64,000 nt of DNA, taken from the NCBI GenBank assembly GCA_963783505.1, contig CAWAOP010000041.1:124001-188000 (forward strand), given 5' to 3'. This document shows positions 6,296 through 15,861 of the stretch, piece by piece (within the stretch, counting starts at the first letter, position 1; the number at the start of each line of letters is the position of its first letter). The position numbers were made by a program, and so were the translations under genes. Source of the DNA: BOG-224 sp963783505 (lineage in GTDB: Bacteria > Acidobacteriota > Terriglobia > Bryobacterales > Bryobacteraceae). Under the pieces are notes generated by a model. It made no database searches and was not told where the DNA came from. It worked only from the letters and a program-made list of their open reading frames with translations.

Positions 6296-9200
6296 ATGAC
6301 CACATCGTGGCGCCAGACGCTGCTGCTGAGCGGGCTCTCTCTCGGCATAGAGAGGCTGGCTGGAGATGCGGTGCACGCAGGCGGTCCGCTCGGATTCGCG
6401 CTTGGCGCGGGGGCGGTCGCGGCGGGGGCGGTGGGGCACTTCCTGGTGCACGTCGCGCACGGCCAGCGCGAAAAGCACGAGGCCGGCGAGCGGGCCGCGC
6501 GGAACCACCTGATCCGGCGCGGGATGATGGAGGCGCTGCGGAGCGCGCTCCAGCGCTCTCCCAAGCCGGCCGGGGAGCTTTACGAGGCTTTAGGCAAGCA
6601 GTGGGATGAGTCGCTCGGGGACGCCATCGAAGATAACGCGGCTTTGGAAAGGCTCTTTCCGGCCGAGGTGTTCGACGAATCTCAGTGGGCGGCGACGAAT
6701 TCCTACAGCCCGGATACGAAGCGGGACGCCGGCGATCTGGCGGCGGTCCTGCACGAGTGGCTCCTGAAGAGCGATTCGGCCCTTTACCAGCGCTGGAATA
6801 AAGACGAGGCTCTCAAGTTCGCGGAGGCGTTGCTTCCTTTTTACCGGCAGGCGTTCGCCGAGGCGCTCAACCAGCCATCGAGCGCCGTCTATCAGGCATT
6901 CGTGGTGAAAGGGATCTCGGAACTGCGCGGATTTGCCGATCGCGCTTGGCCGCTTCTGAAGCAAATCGCGGAGGAGCAGCGTTCAATCCGGGCCGAGCAG
7001 CGCATGAATCATGGAGAGGTGATGGCGGCGTTCGCGGAGACGATGCGGCGATTGGCGGCGCGGCCGGGCGCGGCGCCCGCGGTTCCGCGCTTCGCCGGCA
7101 ACGTGCCGTCGCGTTTGAACCGGCCGTTCGTGGGGAGAACAAGGGACCTGGACGCCACGGACCCGGAAGGGATCGAGGCAAAGCTGGGACCGGCGAGCGA
7201 AGCTTGCGCCCTGGTCTTGCATGGGGAGCCGGGGACGGGGAAGAGCGAGCTGGCGCGAGAGTACGCGCGGCTCCGTAAGGAGCGCTACCCCGGAGGGACG
7301 TTCCTGATTCATGCCGAGACCATCGACGTCGATTTTGCGGGAATCGGAAAGCACGTGTTAGGACTTTCATTTCCCGCGGATCTTGCGGTGCACGACCAGG
7401 CCAAGCGGACGTTCTATAGGCTCGGCAAGGAGCCGGCCCTGGTGATCTACGATAATGCGGCCTCGGCGGAGTCCCTCCAGGAATGGCTGCCCGCCGTGGG
7501 GATGCTGTGCCACGTTCTGATCACGACGTTCGTGGGAGAGTGGCCCAGCGAGTTCCGGCGCCACAGGGTGGATGCGCTTTCGCCGGACGAGTCCCGGCGT
7601 CTGATTGAAACGCTGGCGGGCGGGGCGGCCCGCGGCGCGGTTGGAAGGGAGTTGGCCGCTTTCGCGGGTGGACTCCCGGTGGAGATTTGTCCGATGGCGG
7701 CGGCTCTTGCGAAGTTGCAGGAGCGAGGGAGAGCGCGGGACATGCGGTTGTACCTGGCCCCGGAAGCGAAGGGGAGTTTCGCCGCGCCATATGAGCTGCT
7801 CGGTCCGGGCGCGCGGCTCGCGCTGCACGCGGCGGCGTTCATGAGCGCCCGGGCGATTCCGCGCGATGAACTGGTTATTCCGCTCCGGCAAGCCGCCGGG
7901 TGCGATGAGGAGCAGGCTCTGAAGCATCTGGACGATTGCATCGACTTGCACATGCTGGAAGGCGCGGAGGAGCTGACCATGCACCAACTCCGCGCGGCGT
8001 TCTTGCGGGATGTCGAAGGGAACTTCGAGGCGCCGGACGCGCTCCGGCGGGTGCGGGAAGCGCAGCGGGAACGGTGGATCGGGCTGGCAGGGAGCGTCGC
8101 GGAGAAACCGGCGGATTCGGATCGGGCGCGGCGCTTCATGCTGTTCCCGGTGTCACCTGAGGCGTGGGAGGAGGCGGGCCTCGGGCTGCCCGCGCCGGAC
8201 GGCACGGTGGCTGGCAGAGCCCTCGCTGAGATCGGCCGGTTCGAGGAGGCGCGGGGCTGGTTTGAGCGCGCCGTGGCGGCGGCGGAAAAGGGCGACGTAC
8301 ACGGGCGCATCGACCACGAGAGCTTGGGCACGAGCCTGCATCAAGTGGGCTACTGCCTTTCGAGCCTGGGGCGATTCGAGGAGGCGCGGGGCTGGTTTGG
8401 GCGCGCCGTGGCGGAGGAAGAAAAGGGCGACGTACACGGGCGCATCGACCACGCGAGCTTGGGCTCGAGCCTGCATCAAGTGGGCTACTGCCTTTCGAGC
8501 CTGGGGCAATTCGAGGAGGCGCAGGGCTGGTTTGAGCGCGCCGTGGCGGAGGCCGAGAAGGGCGACGTACACGGGCGCATGGACCACGCGAGCTTGGGCA
8601 CGAGCCTGCATGAAGTGGGCTACTGCCTGTCGAGCCGGGCCGATTCGAGGAGGCGCGGGGCTGGTTTGAGCGCGCCGTGGCGGAAAAGGGCGACGTACAC
8701 GGGCGCATCGACCACGAGAGCTTGGGCAGGAGCCTGCATCAAGTGGGCTACTGCCTTTCGAGCGTGGGGCGATTCGAGGAGGCGCGGGGCTGGTTTGAGC
8801 GCGCCGTGGCGGAGGAAGAAAAGGGCGACGTACACGGGCGCATCGACCACGAGAGCTTGGGCACGAGCCTGCATCTAGTGGGCTACTGCCTTTCGAGCCT
8901 GGGGCGATCCGAGGAGGCGCAGGGCTGGTTTGAGCGCGCCGTGGCGGAGAAGGAAAAGGGCGACGTACACGGGCGCATCGACCACGCGAGCTTGGGCAGG
9001 AGCCTGCATCAAGTGGGCGACTGCCTTTCGAGCCTGGGGCGATTCGAGGAGGCGCGGGGCTGGTTTGAGCGGGCCGTGGCGGAGGCGGAAAAGGGCGACG
9101 TACACGGGCGCATCGACCACGAGAGCTTGGGCAAGAGCCTGAATCTAGTGGGCGACTGCCTTGCGAGCCTGGGCGATTCGAGGAGGCGCGGGGCTGGTTT

Positions 9201-9380
9201 GAGCGCGCCGTAGCGGAAAAGGATAAGGGCGACGTACACGGGCGCATCGACCACGAGAGCTTGGGCACGAGCCTGCATCAAGTGGGCTACTGCCTTTCGC
9301 GCCTGGAGCGATTCGAGGAGGCGCGGGGCTGGTTTGAGCGCGCCGCGGCGGAAAAGGAAAAGGGGCCTCCGCTTCCGTGA
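6296..9380 (+). CDS. STAND/NB-ARC-like NTPase with C-terminal near-identical TPR repeats (frameshifted)
   Basis: A large multidomain protein of about 1,025 residues once two shifts are corrected. The first 60 residues contain a Gly/Ala-rich hydrophobic stretch. A helical region follows, then a P-loop NTPase with Walker A GEPGTGKS (310-317) and a hydrophobic Walker B-like strand (ALVIYDN), as in STAND ATPases. A winged-helix-like part comes next, then nine TPR-like units of 45 residues with core RFEEARGWFERAV...DHxSLG. The frame is lost near 8635 and again near 9172, each by one missing base inside otherwise conserved repeats (frames 2, 1, 0), and the last frame stops at 9380. STAND proteins with repeat arrays serve as signal sensors, often in anti-phage defence. 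A specific role here is inference. Confidence 0.75.
8237..9360 (+). repeat. Nine tandem 135-bp coding repeats (TPR array)
   Basis: Nine direct repeats with a 135-bp period begin near 8237, 8372, 8507, 8640, 8770, 8905, 9040, 9173 and 9308. Neighbouring units differ at only a few positions by eye, including alternating Glu/Ala and Gly/Arg/Lys codons. Such identity at DNA level suggests recent duplication or gene conversion. Some units are shortened by single bases or by a few codons at the variable KGD-preceding site. Confidence 0.9.
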
Positions 9381-9392
9381 CGCCTCTTCGCC

Positions 9393-9420
9393 ACGGGTTC
9401 GATTCCCGTCACCCGCTCCA
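9393..9420 (+). other. 3' fragment of tRNA-Gly (T arm, acceptor strand and CCA)
   Basis: The segment shows a T stem ACGGG/CCCGT (9393-9397, 9405-9409) around TTCGATT (9398-9404). It continues with the acceptor strand CACCCGC, discriminator T and CCA (9410-9420). A U discriminator and this acceptor strand fit bacterial tRNA-Gly, whose 5' end would be GCGGGTG. No D arm, anticodon arm or 5' strand lies upstream; the TPR gene is there instead. tRNA 3' ends are common attachment sites, so this may be the att scar of an island ending here. Confidence 0.7.
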
Positions 9421-9496
9421 TGGGCGCCATCCACCGGAGCCTTGCTCCGCCTCCCCGCATTCACAACCCAATCCACTTTGAAGGCATTAGACTTAG

Positions 9497-11517
9497 CCCG
9501 ACTTTCGCACTTCCCGGCCATTTTTCCGGGTCAGTAGGGCTTAACCCGTTTGCCTGCATTCCGGATATTTGAAAACCGCTGTGGTGAAGACCCACCCTCT
9601 TCCCCTCCCGTGGTTTTTCTGTCATTCTGCTGCTTCGATGTTTTTGCGCCGTACAAACCGCAAGAAGGACGGCAAGGACCACCGCTATTTCAGTGTGGTG
9701 GAGAACCGGCGATTGTCCTCTGGCAAGACAGCGCAGCGCACAGTCCTGTACCTGGGTGAAGTCAACGACAATCAAGAAGCCGCCTGGCGCAAGACCCTTG
9801 AGGTCTTCGACGAGCAGCAGCAGCGTCCCCGCACTCTGAGCCTGTTTCCGGAGATCGCGAGATTCCCGCAGATGCCGTCGACAGCTTGCAGGTGAGACTG
9901 AGCGGGCTGGAACTGCGGCGGCCACGCCATGTTCGGCAACTGCTGGCTGGCTTGTGAAATATGGCGCCAACTGGGGCTGGACGAGTTCTGGCGACGACGC
10001 TTGCCGGACGGCCGCGAGGCCGTAAGTTGGGAGAAAGTGCTGGAGTTGCTGGCGGTTAACCATCTGATCGATCCGGCCAGCGAGTTCCGCGTGCACCGGC
10101 AGTGGTTCCTCTCCACCGCCATGGACGAGTTGCTGAACGTCGATTACGCGGTCGCGGAAAAGGACCGGCTGTATCGTTGTTTGGACCGGGTGCTGGAGCA
10201 CAAGCAGGATCTGTTCGTGTGGTTGCGAGGGAAGTGGGCGGATCTGTTTCAGGCCGACTTCGAGGTGCTGCTCTACGATCTGACGAGCACCTATTTCGAA
10301 GGCGCCATGGAAGAGAACCCGAAGGCCAAACGCGGCTACAGCCGCGATGGCCGGCCGGATTGCCTGCAGGTGGTGATGGCGCTGGTGGTCACTACGGATG
10401 GTTTCCCGCTGGCCTACGAAGTGATGAACGGGAACACCACGGACTGCACTACGCTGCGCGGGTTCCTCGACAAAATCGAGAAGACCTACGGGAAGGCCAA
10501 GCGGATGTGGGTGATGGACCGGGGAATCCCGACCGAAGCGGTTCTGGCCGAGATGCGCGATCCCGCGCGCCGAGATTTACTATCTGGTCGGAACGGCGAA
10601 GAGCAAGATCAAACAGCATGAGAAAAAGTGGCTCGACTCACCCTGGCAAAAGGTCCGCGATTCGGTCGAGGTGAAGCTGTTCGAACAGGACGGCGAGTTG
10701 TACGTGCTGGCCAAGAGCGAGGGCCGCCAAGCCAAGGAGGTGGCCATGCGGCGGAAACGGCTGGCGCGTTTGCTGCGCAAGTTGCGCGCCATGCGCCACA
10801 GCCTGCCGACGCGCGATCAGTTGCTGCTACGCATCGGCGCCGCCAAGACCGAGGCGGGCCGCGCCTTCGGCTTCGTGAAAATCCAACTGCCTGGCGCTCG
10901 GCAGCCCGTGACGCGCGAGTCCTTCCAATTCCACACGGACAAGGCCAAGCTCAAGGAAGCCGAACTGCGCGATGGACATTATCTGCTTCGCTCCAACCTC
11001 ACCAGCGGCGATCCCACTGTGCTGTGGTCGCGCTACGTGCAACTGACCCAGATTGAATCCGTTTTTCGAAACCTGAAAAGCGAGCTGGGGATTCGGCCGA
11101 TCCGTCATCAACTGGAGCATCGCGCCGACGCCCACATCCTGATCGCCTTCCTCGCCTACTGCCTTCAAGTGACGCTGAAGAACCGGCTGATGATACATGC
11201 GCCGGGGCTGACGCCCTCAGCCGTGATGGAGGCGCTGGCGACGATTCAAATGATCGACGTTCACATCCCGACCGTGGATGGACGTTGGTTGATTCTTCCC
11301 CGCTACACGCAGCCGGAAGCGGAAGCCCGCCTCGTCCTCGACAAGCTCAAGCTCGCCCTGCCCGCGCAGCCGCCCCCGCGCATAACCGCAGATCCTCCGG
11401 GAAGAACCGCTGGAGCGTAGGATCTGCAGCTCCGATTTGTGGTGAAGACCTTTCGATAGCTCGGACTGATTCTTCGAGAGTTAGGCGCCTCGCAGGGCTC
11501 GAAGTGCGAAAGTCGGG
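9497..11517 (+). mobile_element. Insertion sequence, IS1634-like (IS4 superfamily), 2,021 bp
   Basis: The ends are perfect 16-bp inverted repeats: CCCGACTTTCGCACTT (9497-9512) and AAGTGCGAAAGTCGGG (11502-11517). They are flanked by a direct repeat TTAG (9493-9496 and 11518-11521), a likely 4-bp target duplication, which is shorter than I would expect for this family. One transposase gene fills the element. Intact ends and flanks suggest recent insertion, although the transposase frame is broken. Confidence 0.88.
9638..11420 (+). pseudogene. IS1634-family DDE transposase, frame broken three times
   Basis: The product would be about 590 residues. The N-terminal part begins MFLRRTNRKKDGKDHRYFSVVE. 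The catalytic core has aspartates in LLYDLTSTYFEG and MWVMDRGIP, and the IS4-type glutamate motif in LTQIESVFRNLKSELGIRPI. The frame slips near 9855 (one base lost), returns near 9925 (one base gained), and slips again near 10565. Correcting these restores an uninterrupted family sequence to the stop at 11420. Either the gene is newly dead, or the indels are sequencing errors like others in this window. Confidence 0.85.
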
Positions 11518-11521
11518 TTAG

Positions 11522-11838
11522 CCGGTGGCCCTGGCTATCTCCGCGGTATTCTGGGACCGGAATGAGAGGCTTCCCGCTGACCCGCCCCTTGACCTTGCCC
11601 GAGCCTTATCCCTGCCAATTGCGGGCCGGGCCACTTGGGGCAACGCTCCTCGCCTCCATTGCATCTCCGATCCCCCTGGGGGCGCCAAACGAACCCACCA
11701 AGTTGTTGAAAACAAAGAAAAGCGGCAAAAACGAACCCACTCGCGGAAGCCCGAACCCCGGGCGGCGAGGTTTCGGCTTGAGATCGGCCTGCTCTTCCAG
11801 CCTCAAAATGTCTTATCGTGTTTACTAGGCCTAAAAGT
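11522..11838. other. Intergenic region between the IS and the GH2 gene
   Basis: No gene or recognisable family is seen. The short motif CGAACCCAC occurs twice (about 11690 and 11734). The last 60 bases are AT-richer and probably hold the GH2 promoter, but I cannot name its elements. Confidence 0.4.
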
Positions 11839-14304
11839 ATGAGTGAACTCAACTTCTCTCCGCGCCGCTTCATGCGGCTCTTCATCCTCACGATTGCCGC
11901 GGCTACGATCGTCTCCGCCGCCGATCGCCGCGTCTCGTTTGACGCCAACTGGAAATTCCTCAAGGGCGATGCGGCCGGCGCCGACCAGCCGGGCTTCAAC
12001 GACCAAGGCTGGCGCTCGCTCGACCTTCCTCACGATTGGGCCATCGAAGGGCCGTTCGACGCGCAGTACGGCGCTTCCACCGGCGGCCTGCCTATCTCCG
12101 GCACGGGTTGGTATCGAAAGCACTTCACCGTTCCGGCGTCGGGCAGGAGCAAATATTACTCGCTCGAAATCGATGGCGCCATGTCCAACTCCACGGTCTA
12201 TCTGAACGGCCATTCGGCCGGGGGCCGGCCTTACGGATACAGCAGCTTCGAGGTGGACCTCACGCCGTATATGAAATTCGGCGAGGAGAACGTTCTCGCG
12301 GTTCGGCTGACGCCGGAGCCGCAGTCGTCGCGCTGGTATCCCGGCGCGGGCATTTACCGCAACGTCTGGCTGGTGACCACGGAGAAGTATCAGGTGGCGC
12401 ACTGGGGAACGTACGTAACGACGCCGAAGGTGACGGACGAGAGCGCCACCGTTGAGGTGAAGAGCGAGATCCAGAATCACGAGTCCCAGAACACGCGTCT
12501 CACGGTCGAAATCGCCGTTCTCGACGCGGCCGGCAAGCAGGTGGCGCATTCTTCCTCGGAACGTCACCGCGGCGGCCAACGGTTCGGCCACCGCCAGCGC
12601 TTCACTGAATGTCGCCCGCCCCGAGCGGTGGGACGTGAACCGCCCTTATTTGTACAAAGCGGTGACCACCGTGAAATCGGGCGTGGCGACTCTCGACCGG
12701 TACGAACAGCCCTTCGGCATCCGCACCATCGAATTCATCCGCGAGAAGGGATTCCTGCTCAACGGCCGCGCGATGAAGCTAAATGGCGTGTGCGATCACC
12801 ACGACCTGGGCGCCTTGGGAGCCGCCATCAACACGCGCGCGCTCGGAACGCCAGTTGGAGATTCTTCGAGGCATGGGCGTCAACGCCATCCGTACCAGCC
12901 ACAACCCGCCCGCGCCCGAGCTTCTCGACCTGTGCGACCGCAAGGGATTCGTGGTGATGGACGAGGCATTCGACATGTGGCGCCGCCCCAAAGTTCCCAA
13001 CGGATCGGCGAAGTATTTCGACCAGTGGGGCGAGAAGGACATGCGCGACCTGATCCGCCGCGACCGCAACCACCCCAGCGTGATTCTCTGGAGCATCGGC
13101 AACGAGATCCCCGAGCAGAACAGCCCCGAAGGCGCGACCATCGCCAAGATGCTAACCGGCATCGCGCACCAGGAGGACCCCACGCGTCCCGACCACCTCC
13201 GCCTTCAACAGTTGGCAGCAGGCGATTCAAAACGGGTTGGCCGCCGCCGTGGACGTGCCGGGCTTCAACTACCAGCCCATGAACTACCAGAAGATTCAGA
13301 CCGAGCATCCCACCTGGGTGATCTTCGGTTCGGAGACCGAGTCCTGCGTGAGTTCGCGCGGTGTGTATGAGTGGCCGCTTTCGCCAACCGGACGGATGGC
13401 GTCGCTCCAGGTTCCGAGTTATGACACTGCGGCGCCAGGCTGGGCCTACTGTCCCGACGTGGAGTTCGACGCGCAGGACCGCCTGCCCAATGTGTTGGGC
13501 GAATTCGTCTGGACCGGTTTCGATTACCTCGGTGAGCCAACGCCCTACGGCGGGCGCGGGGCCACCGACTGGCCCTCGCGCAGTTCCTACTTCGGCATTG
13601 TCGATCTGGCCGGCTTCCCGAAGGACCGCTACTACATGTACAAAGCCCACTGGACGAAGGACCCCGTGGTCCACGTTCTTCCGCATTGGAATTGGGCGGG
13701 CAAGGAAGGGCAGGCGGTCCCCATCATGGTTTACACGAACGCCGATGAGGTCGAACTGTTCGTCAACGGCAAGTCGATGGGCCGCAAGAAGCTCGGCGTC
13801 GATACGGTGACCATTCCCGTGGGCCGCAACGTGAGCCAGCAGCAGCAATTCGTCTCGAAGTACCGTCTGGAATGGGAAGCGCCGTATGCGCCCGGTTCGC
13901 TGCGAGCCGTGGGTTATAAGGGCGGCAAGCAGTGGGCCGTGGATGAAATCAAAACCGCCGGCGCGCCTGCCCGGTTGAAGCTGATACCGGACCGCGCGAA
14001 GATCAAGGCCGACGGCCAGGACCTATCGTTCATCACCGTCCGCGTGGAAGACAAGGACGGCAACCTGTGCCCGCTGGCCGATAACACTGTAAAATTCCAG
14101 GTGACCGGAGCCGGCCGCCGTGAAGCGGTGGATAACGGCAACGCCGCCACAACGGAGTTGTTCCAAGCCGATGAACGGAAAGCCTTCAACGGTCTGGCGC
14201 TTTTGATCGTTCGCTCGAAGGCCGGCAAGCCCGGGACGATTCAGGTAACGGCGACGTCCGAAGGAATCCCGGCAGCCACGACTACGCTTGCGACAGTGGA
14301 ATAG
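11839..14304 (+). CDS. Secreted GH2 glycoside hydrolase, beta-galactosidase-like (frameshifted)
   Basis: About 820 residues after correction. A short leader and signal peptide (RLFILTIAAATIVSA) are followed by the GH2 sugar-binding domain (FNDQGWRSLDLPHDWAIEGPF), an Ig-like domain and the TIM barrel. The acid/base glutamate is in WSIGNEIPE (codon 13104-13106), and a later GSETES probably holds the nucleophile. C-terminal domains resemble those of bacterial beta-galactosidases with DUF4982-like and invasin-like modules. The frame moves near 12558, 12838 and 13188 (frames 1, 2, 0, 1), each time within GC-rich runs, with family sequence continuing in the new frame. ATG 11839 is used; ATG 11872 directly before the signal core is an alternative. 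Confidence 0.85.
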
Positions 14305-14346
14305 CGGGAACGCTGGACGACCGTGGCATACCATGGGCCTTATGCC

Positions 14347-14532
14347 ATGAAGGTCCGTGAGGTGATTCGTTTGCTCGAAAAACACGGTTGGGTGGAGATG
14401 CGGTCAAGGGGCAGTCATCGGCATTTCAAACATCCCAGCCAGGCGTCAGTAATCACTGTGCCGGGCGCTGGGAGCAAGGAACTGGCTCCGGGCACTCTGA
14501 ACGCTATACTCAAGAAGGCAGGGCTGAAATGA
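14347..14532 (+). CDS. hicA: HicA-type mRNA interferase toxin
   Basis: A 61-residue protein with the small dsRBD-like HicA fold: MKVREVIRLLEKHGW, then GSHRHFKHP with the catalytic histidine, and a LAPGTLNAILKKAGL tail. HicA cleaves mRNA during stress. Start 14347 is the conserved family start; an upstream in-frame codon at 14323 only adds residues. It overlaps hicB by four bases (ATGA) in the toxin-first order usual for HicAB. Confidence 0.92.
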   Translation: MKVREVIRLLEKHGWVEMRSRGSHRHFKHPSQASVITVPGAGSKELAPGTLNAILKKAGLK

Positions 14533-14750
14533 GCGCGAGACGCTATGCGGTGATCATCGAACAGACAGGAACGGGTTATTCCGCCTATTCCCCGGATGTT
14601 CCCGGATGTGTGGCCGTGGGCGACTCGGAAGAGGAGACGCGCCGCAACTTTCACGACGCGCTAATTGCGCACTTCGAAGCCATGAGCGAAGTCGGTGAGC
14701 GCATCCCCGAGCCTCAGACATCCGTCGATTACGTCGAAATCGCGGCGTAG
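14529..14750 (+). CDS. hicB: HicB-type antitoxin, short form
   Basis: A 73-residue HicB domain (YAVIIEQTGTGYSAYSPDVPGCVAVGDSEEE), a partly degraded RNase H-like fold that binds and blocks HicA. The C-terminal DNA-binding domain of longer HicB proteins is absent, so autoregulation may depend on another factor or be lacking. Coupled to hicA by a four-base overlap. Confidence 0.92.
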   Translation: MSARRYAVIIEQTGTGYSAYSPDVPGCVAVGDSEEETRRNFHDALIAHFEAMSEVGERIPEPQTSVDYVEIAA

Positions 14751-14804
14751 TATCATTCCACGATACCGGGAGAACCATTCCGCTGCGAGCTGACTGTTAG
14801 CATT

Positions 14805-15767
14805 ATGCCGATGGCCAAATGGCTCCGCGGCTTCAGCGCGACCCTCGCGATCGGGTGGATCGCGCTCGCTGCCGTGGGGATCGGGTATGCGCATTTCCGC
14901 GCTGTTCCGGTTCGCATCACCGTATTTGCGCTTGCGGCTTTCCTGATTGAGTACGCGTTCTATCTTATCCCCGCGTTTCCGGCGGTGCGCGAGCGGTTCG
15001 GCGGCATTCGGCTGCCGGTATTTCTGGTGGCATCCGCGGTGTTGCCCTATTTAGCTTCCTGCCTGGCCAAAGGATTTCATTGGATCGGGCTCGCGAAGAT
15101 TGTGGCCGCCGCGCTCGCCTTAGGATTGTGGTTTTTCGCTTTGCCTCCAGGGGTTCTGACCGACCTCGGATTTCTCGCGGCGGTGGCCTACCTCGTTCTA
15201 TCGCATTACTTCCAGGGCGTGTACGCGATTCCGGCCCGCGGCGTGGATCTGGGAATTCTGGGCCGCCTGGCCGTAGCGCAAATTGCGGCGATGGCGCTGA
15301 TCGTGGGCCGGCGCGTTCCCGAGACCGGCTATGGTTTTCTGCCGAGTCGGCGGGAGTGGCGCATCGGCGCTCTGCACTTTCTGTTATTCGCACCCATCGG
15401 GCTCCCGCTCGCGCTGCTATTGAAGGCCGTCAAATTCTCGTCTCCGGAGCCGCTATGGATGATTGCAGGCACGTTCCTAGGCGCGCTTTGGGTAATCGCG
15501 TTGTTCGAGGAGTTCGCGTTTCGCGGCGTTCTACAGCCGATGATCGAACGATGGACCGGAAGCCGCGCCGCGGCGCTGGCGATCGCATCCGTGCTATTTG
15601 GCCTGCTCCATCTCCCGTTCCGCGGATTCCCCAACTGGCGCTGGATGCTTGTGGCCGCCGTCCTGGGGTTGTTCTGCGGCCGCGCGAGGAATCAAGCAGG
15701 GAGTATTAGAGCGGGGATGGTGACTCATGCGTTGGTCATCACTGCCTGGCGGGCGTTTTTCGTGTGA
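14805..15767 (+). CDS. CPBP-family intramembrane metalloprotease (CAAX protease-like)
   Basis: A 320-residue polytopic membrane protein with about eight hydrophobic segments. The Abi/CPBP signature is clear in the C-terminal third: EEFAFRG (the EExxxR motif) followed by FGLLHLPF with the metal-binding histidine. Members are intramembrane endopeptidases or bacteriocin-immunity proteins. No bacteriocin-like gene is nearby, so the substrate is unknown. It stands alone after hicAB. Confidence 0.85.
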   Translation: MPMAKWLRGFSATLAIGWIALAAVGIGYAHFRAVPVRITVFALAAFLIEYAFYLIPAFPAVRERFGGIRLPVFLVASAVLPYLASCLAKGFHWIGLAKIVAAALALGLWFFALPPGVLTDLGFLAAVAYLVLSHYFQGVYAIPARGVDLGILGRLAVAQIAAMALIVGRRVPETGYGFLPSRREWRIGALHFLLFAPIGLPLALLLKAVKFSSPEPLWMIAGTFLGALWVIALFEEFAFRGVLQPMIERWTGSRAAALAIASVLFGLLHLPFRGFPNWRWMLVAAVLGLFCGRARNQAGSIRAGMVTHALVITAWRAFFV

Positions 15768-15861
15768 CGCACGGCGAATCGCGGCCCAGCCGGCGCGCGA
15801 CGGCGATTTGAATGCCGGCCTGCGCCATGCCCGTCATGGAGCCGCGTGATAACGTCGAGCA

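Noticed and set aside
8153..9268. 371-codon repetitive minus-strand frame over the TPR array
   Set aside because: Its repeats are the reverse complement of the TPR repeats; codon pattern supports the plus strand.
8237..9360. Possible CRISPR-like array
   Set aside because: The period is 135 bp with no unique spacers, and the repeats encode TPR units; the heptad arrays are likewise too short-period.
9393..9420. Complete tRNA-Gly gene
   Set aside because: No acceptor 5' strand, D arm or anticodon arm precedes the T arm, so it cannot be a working tRNA.
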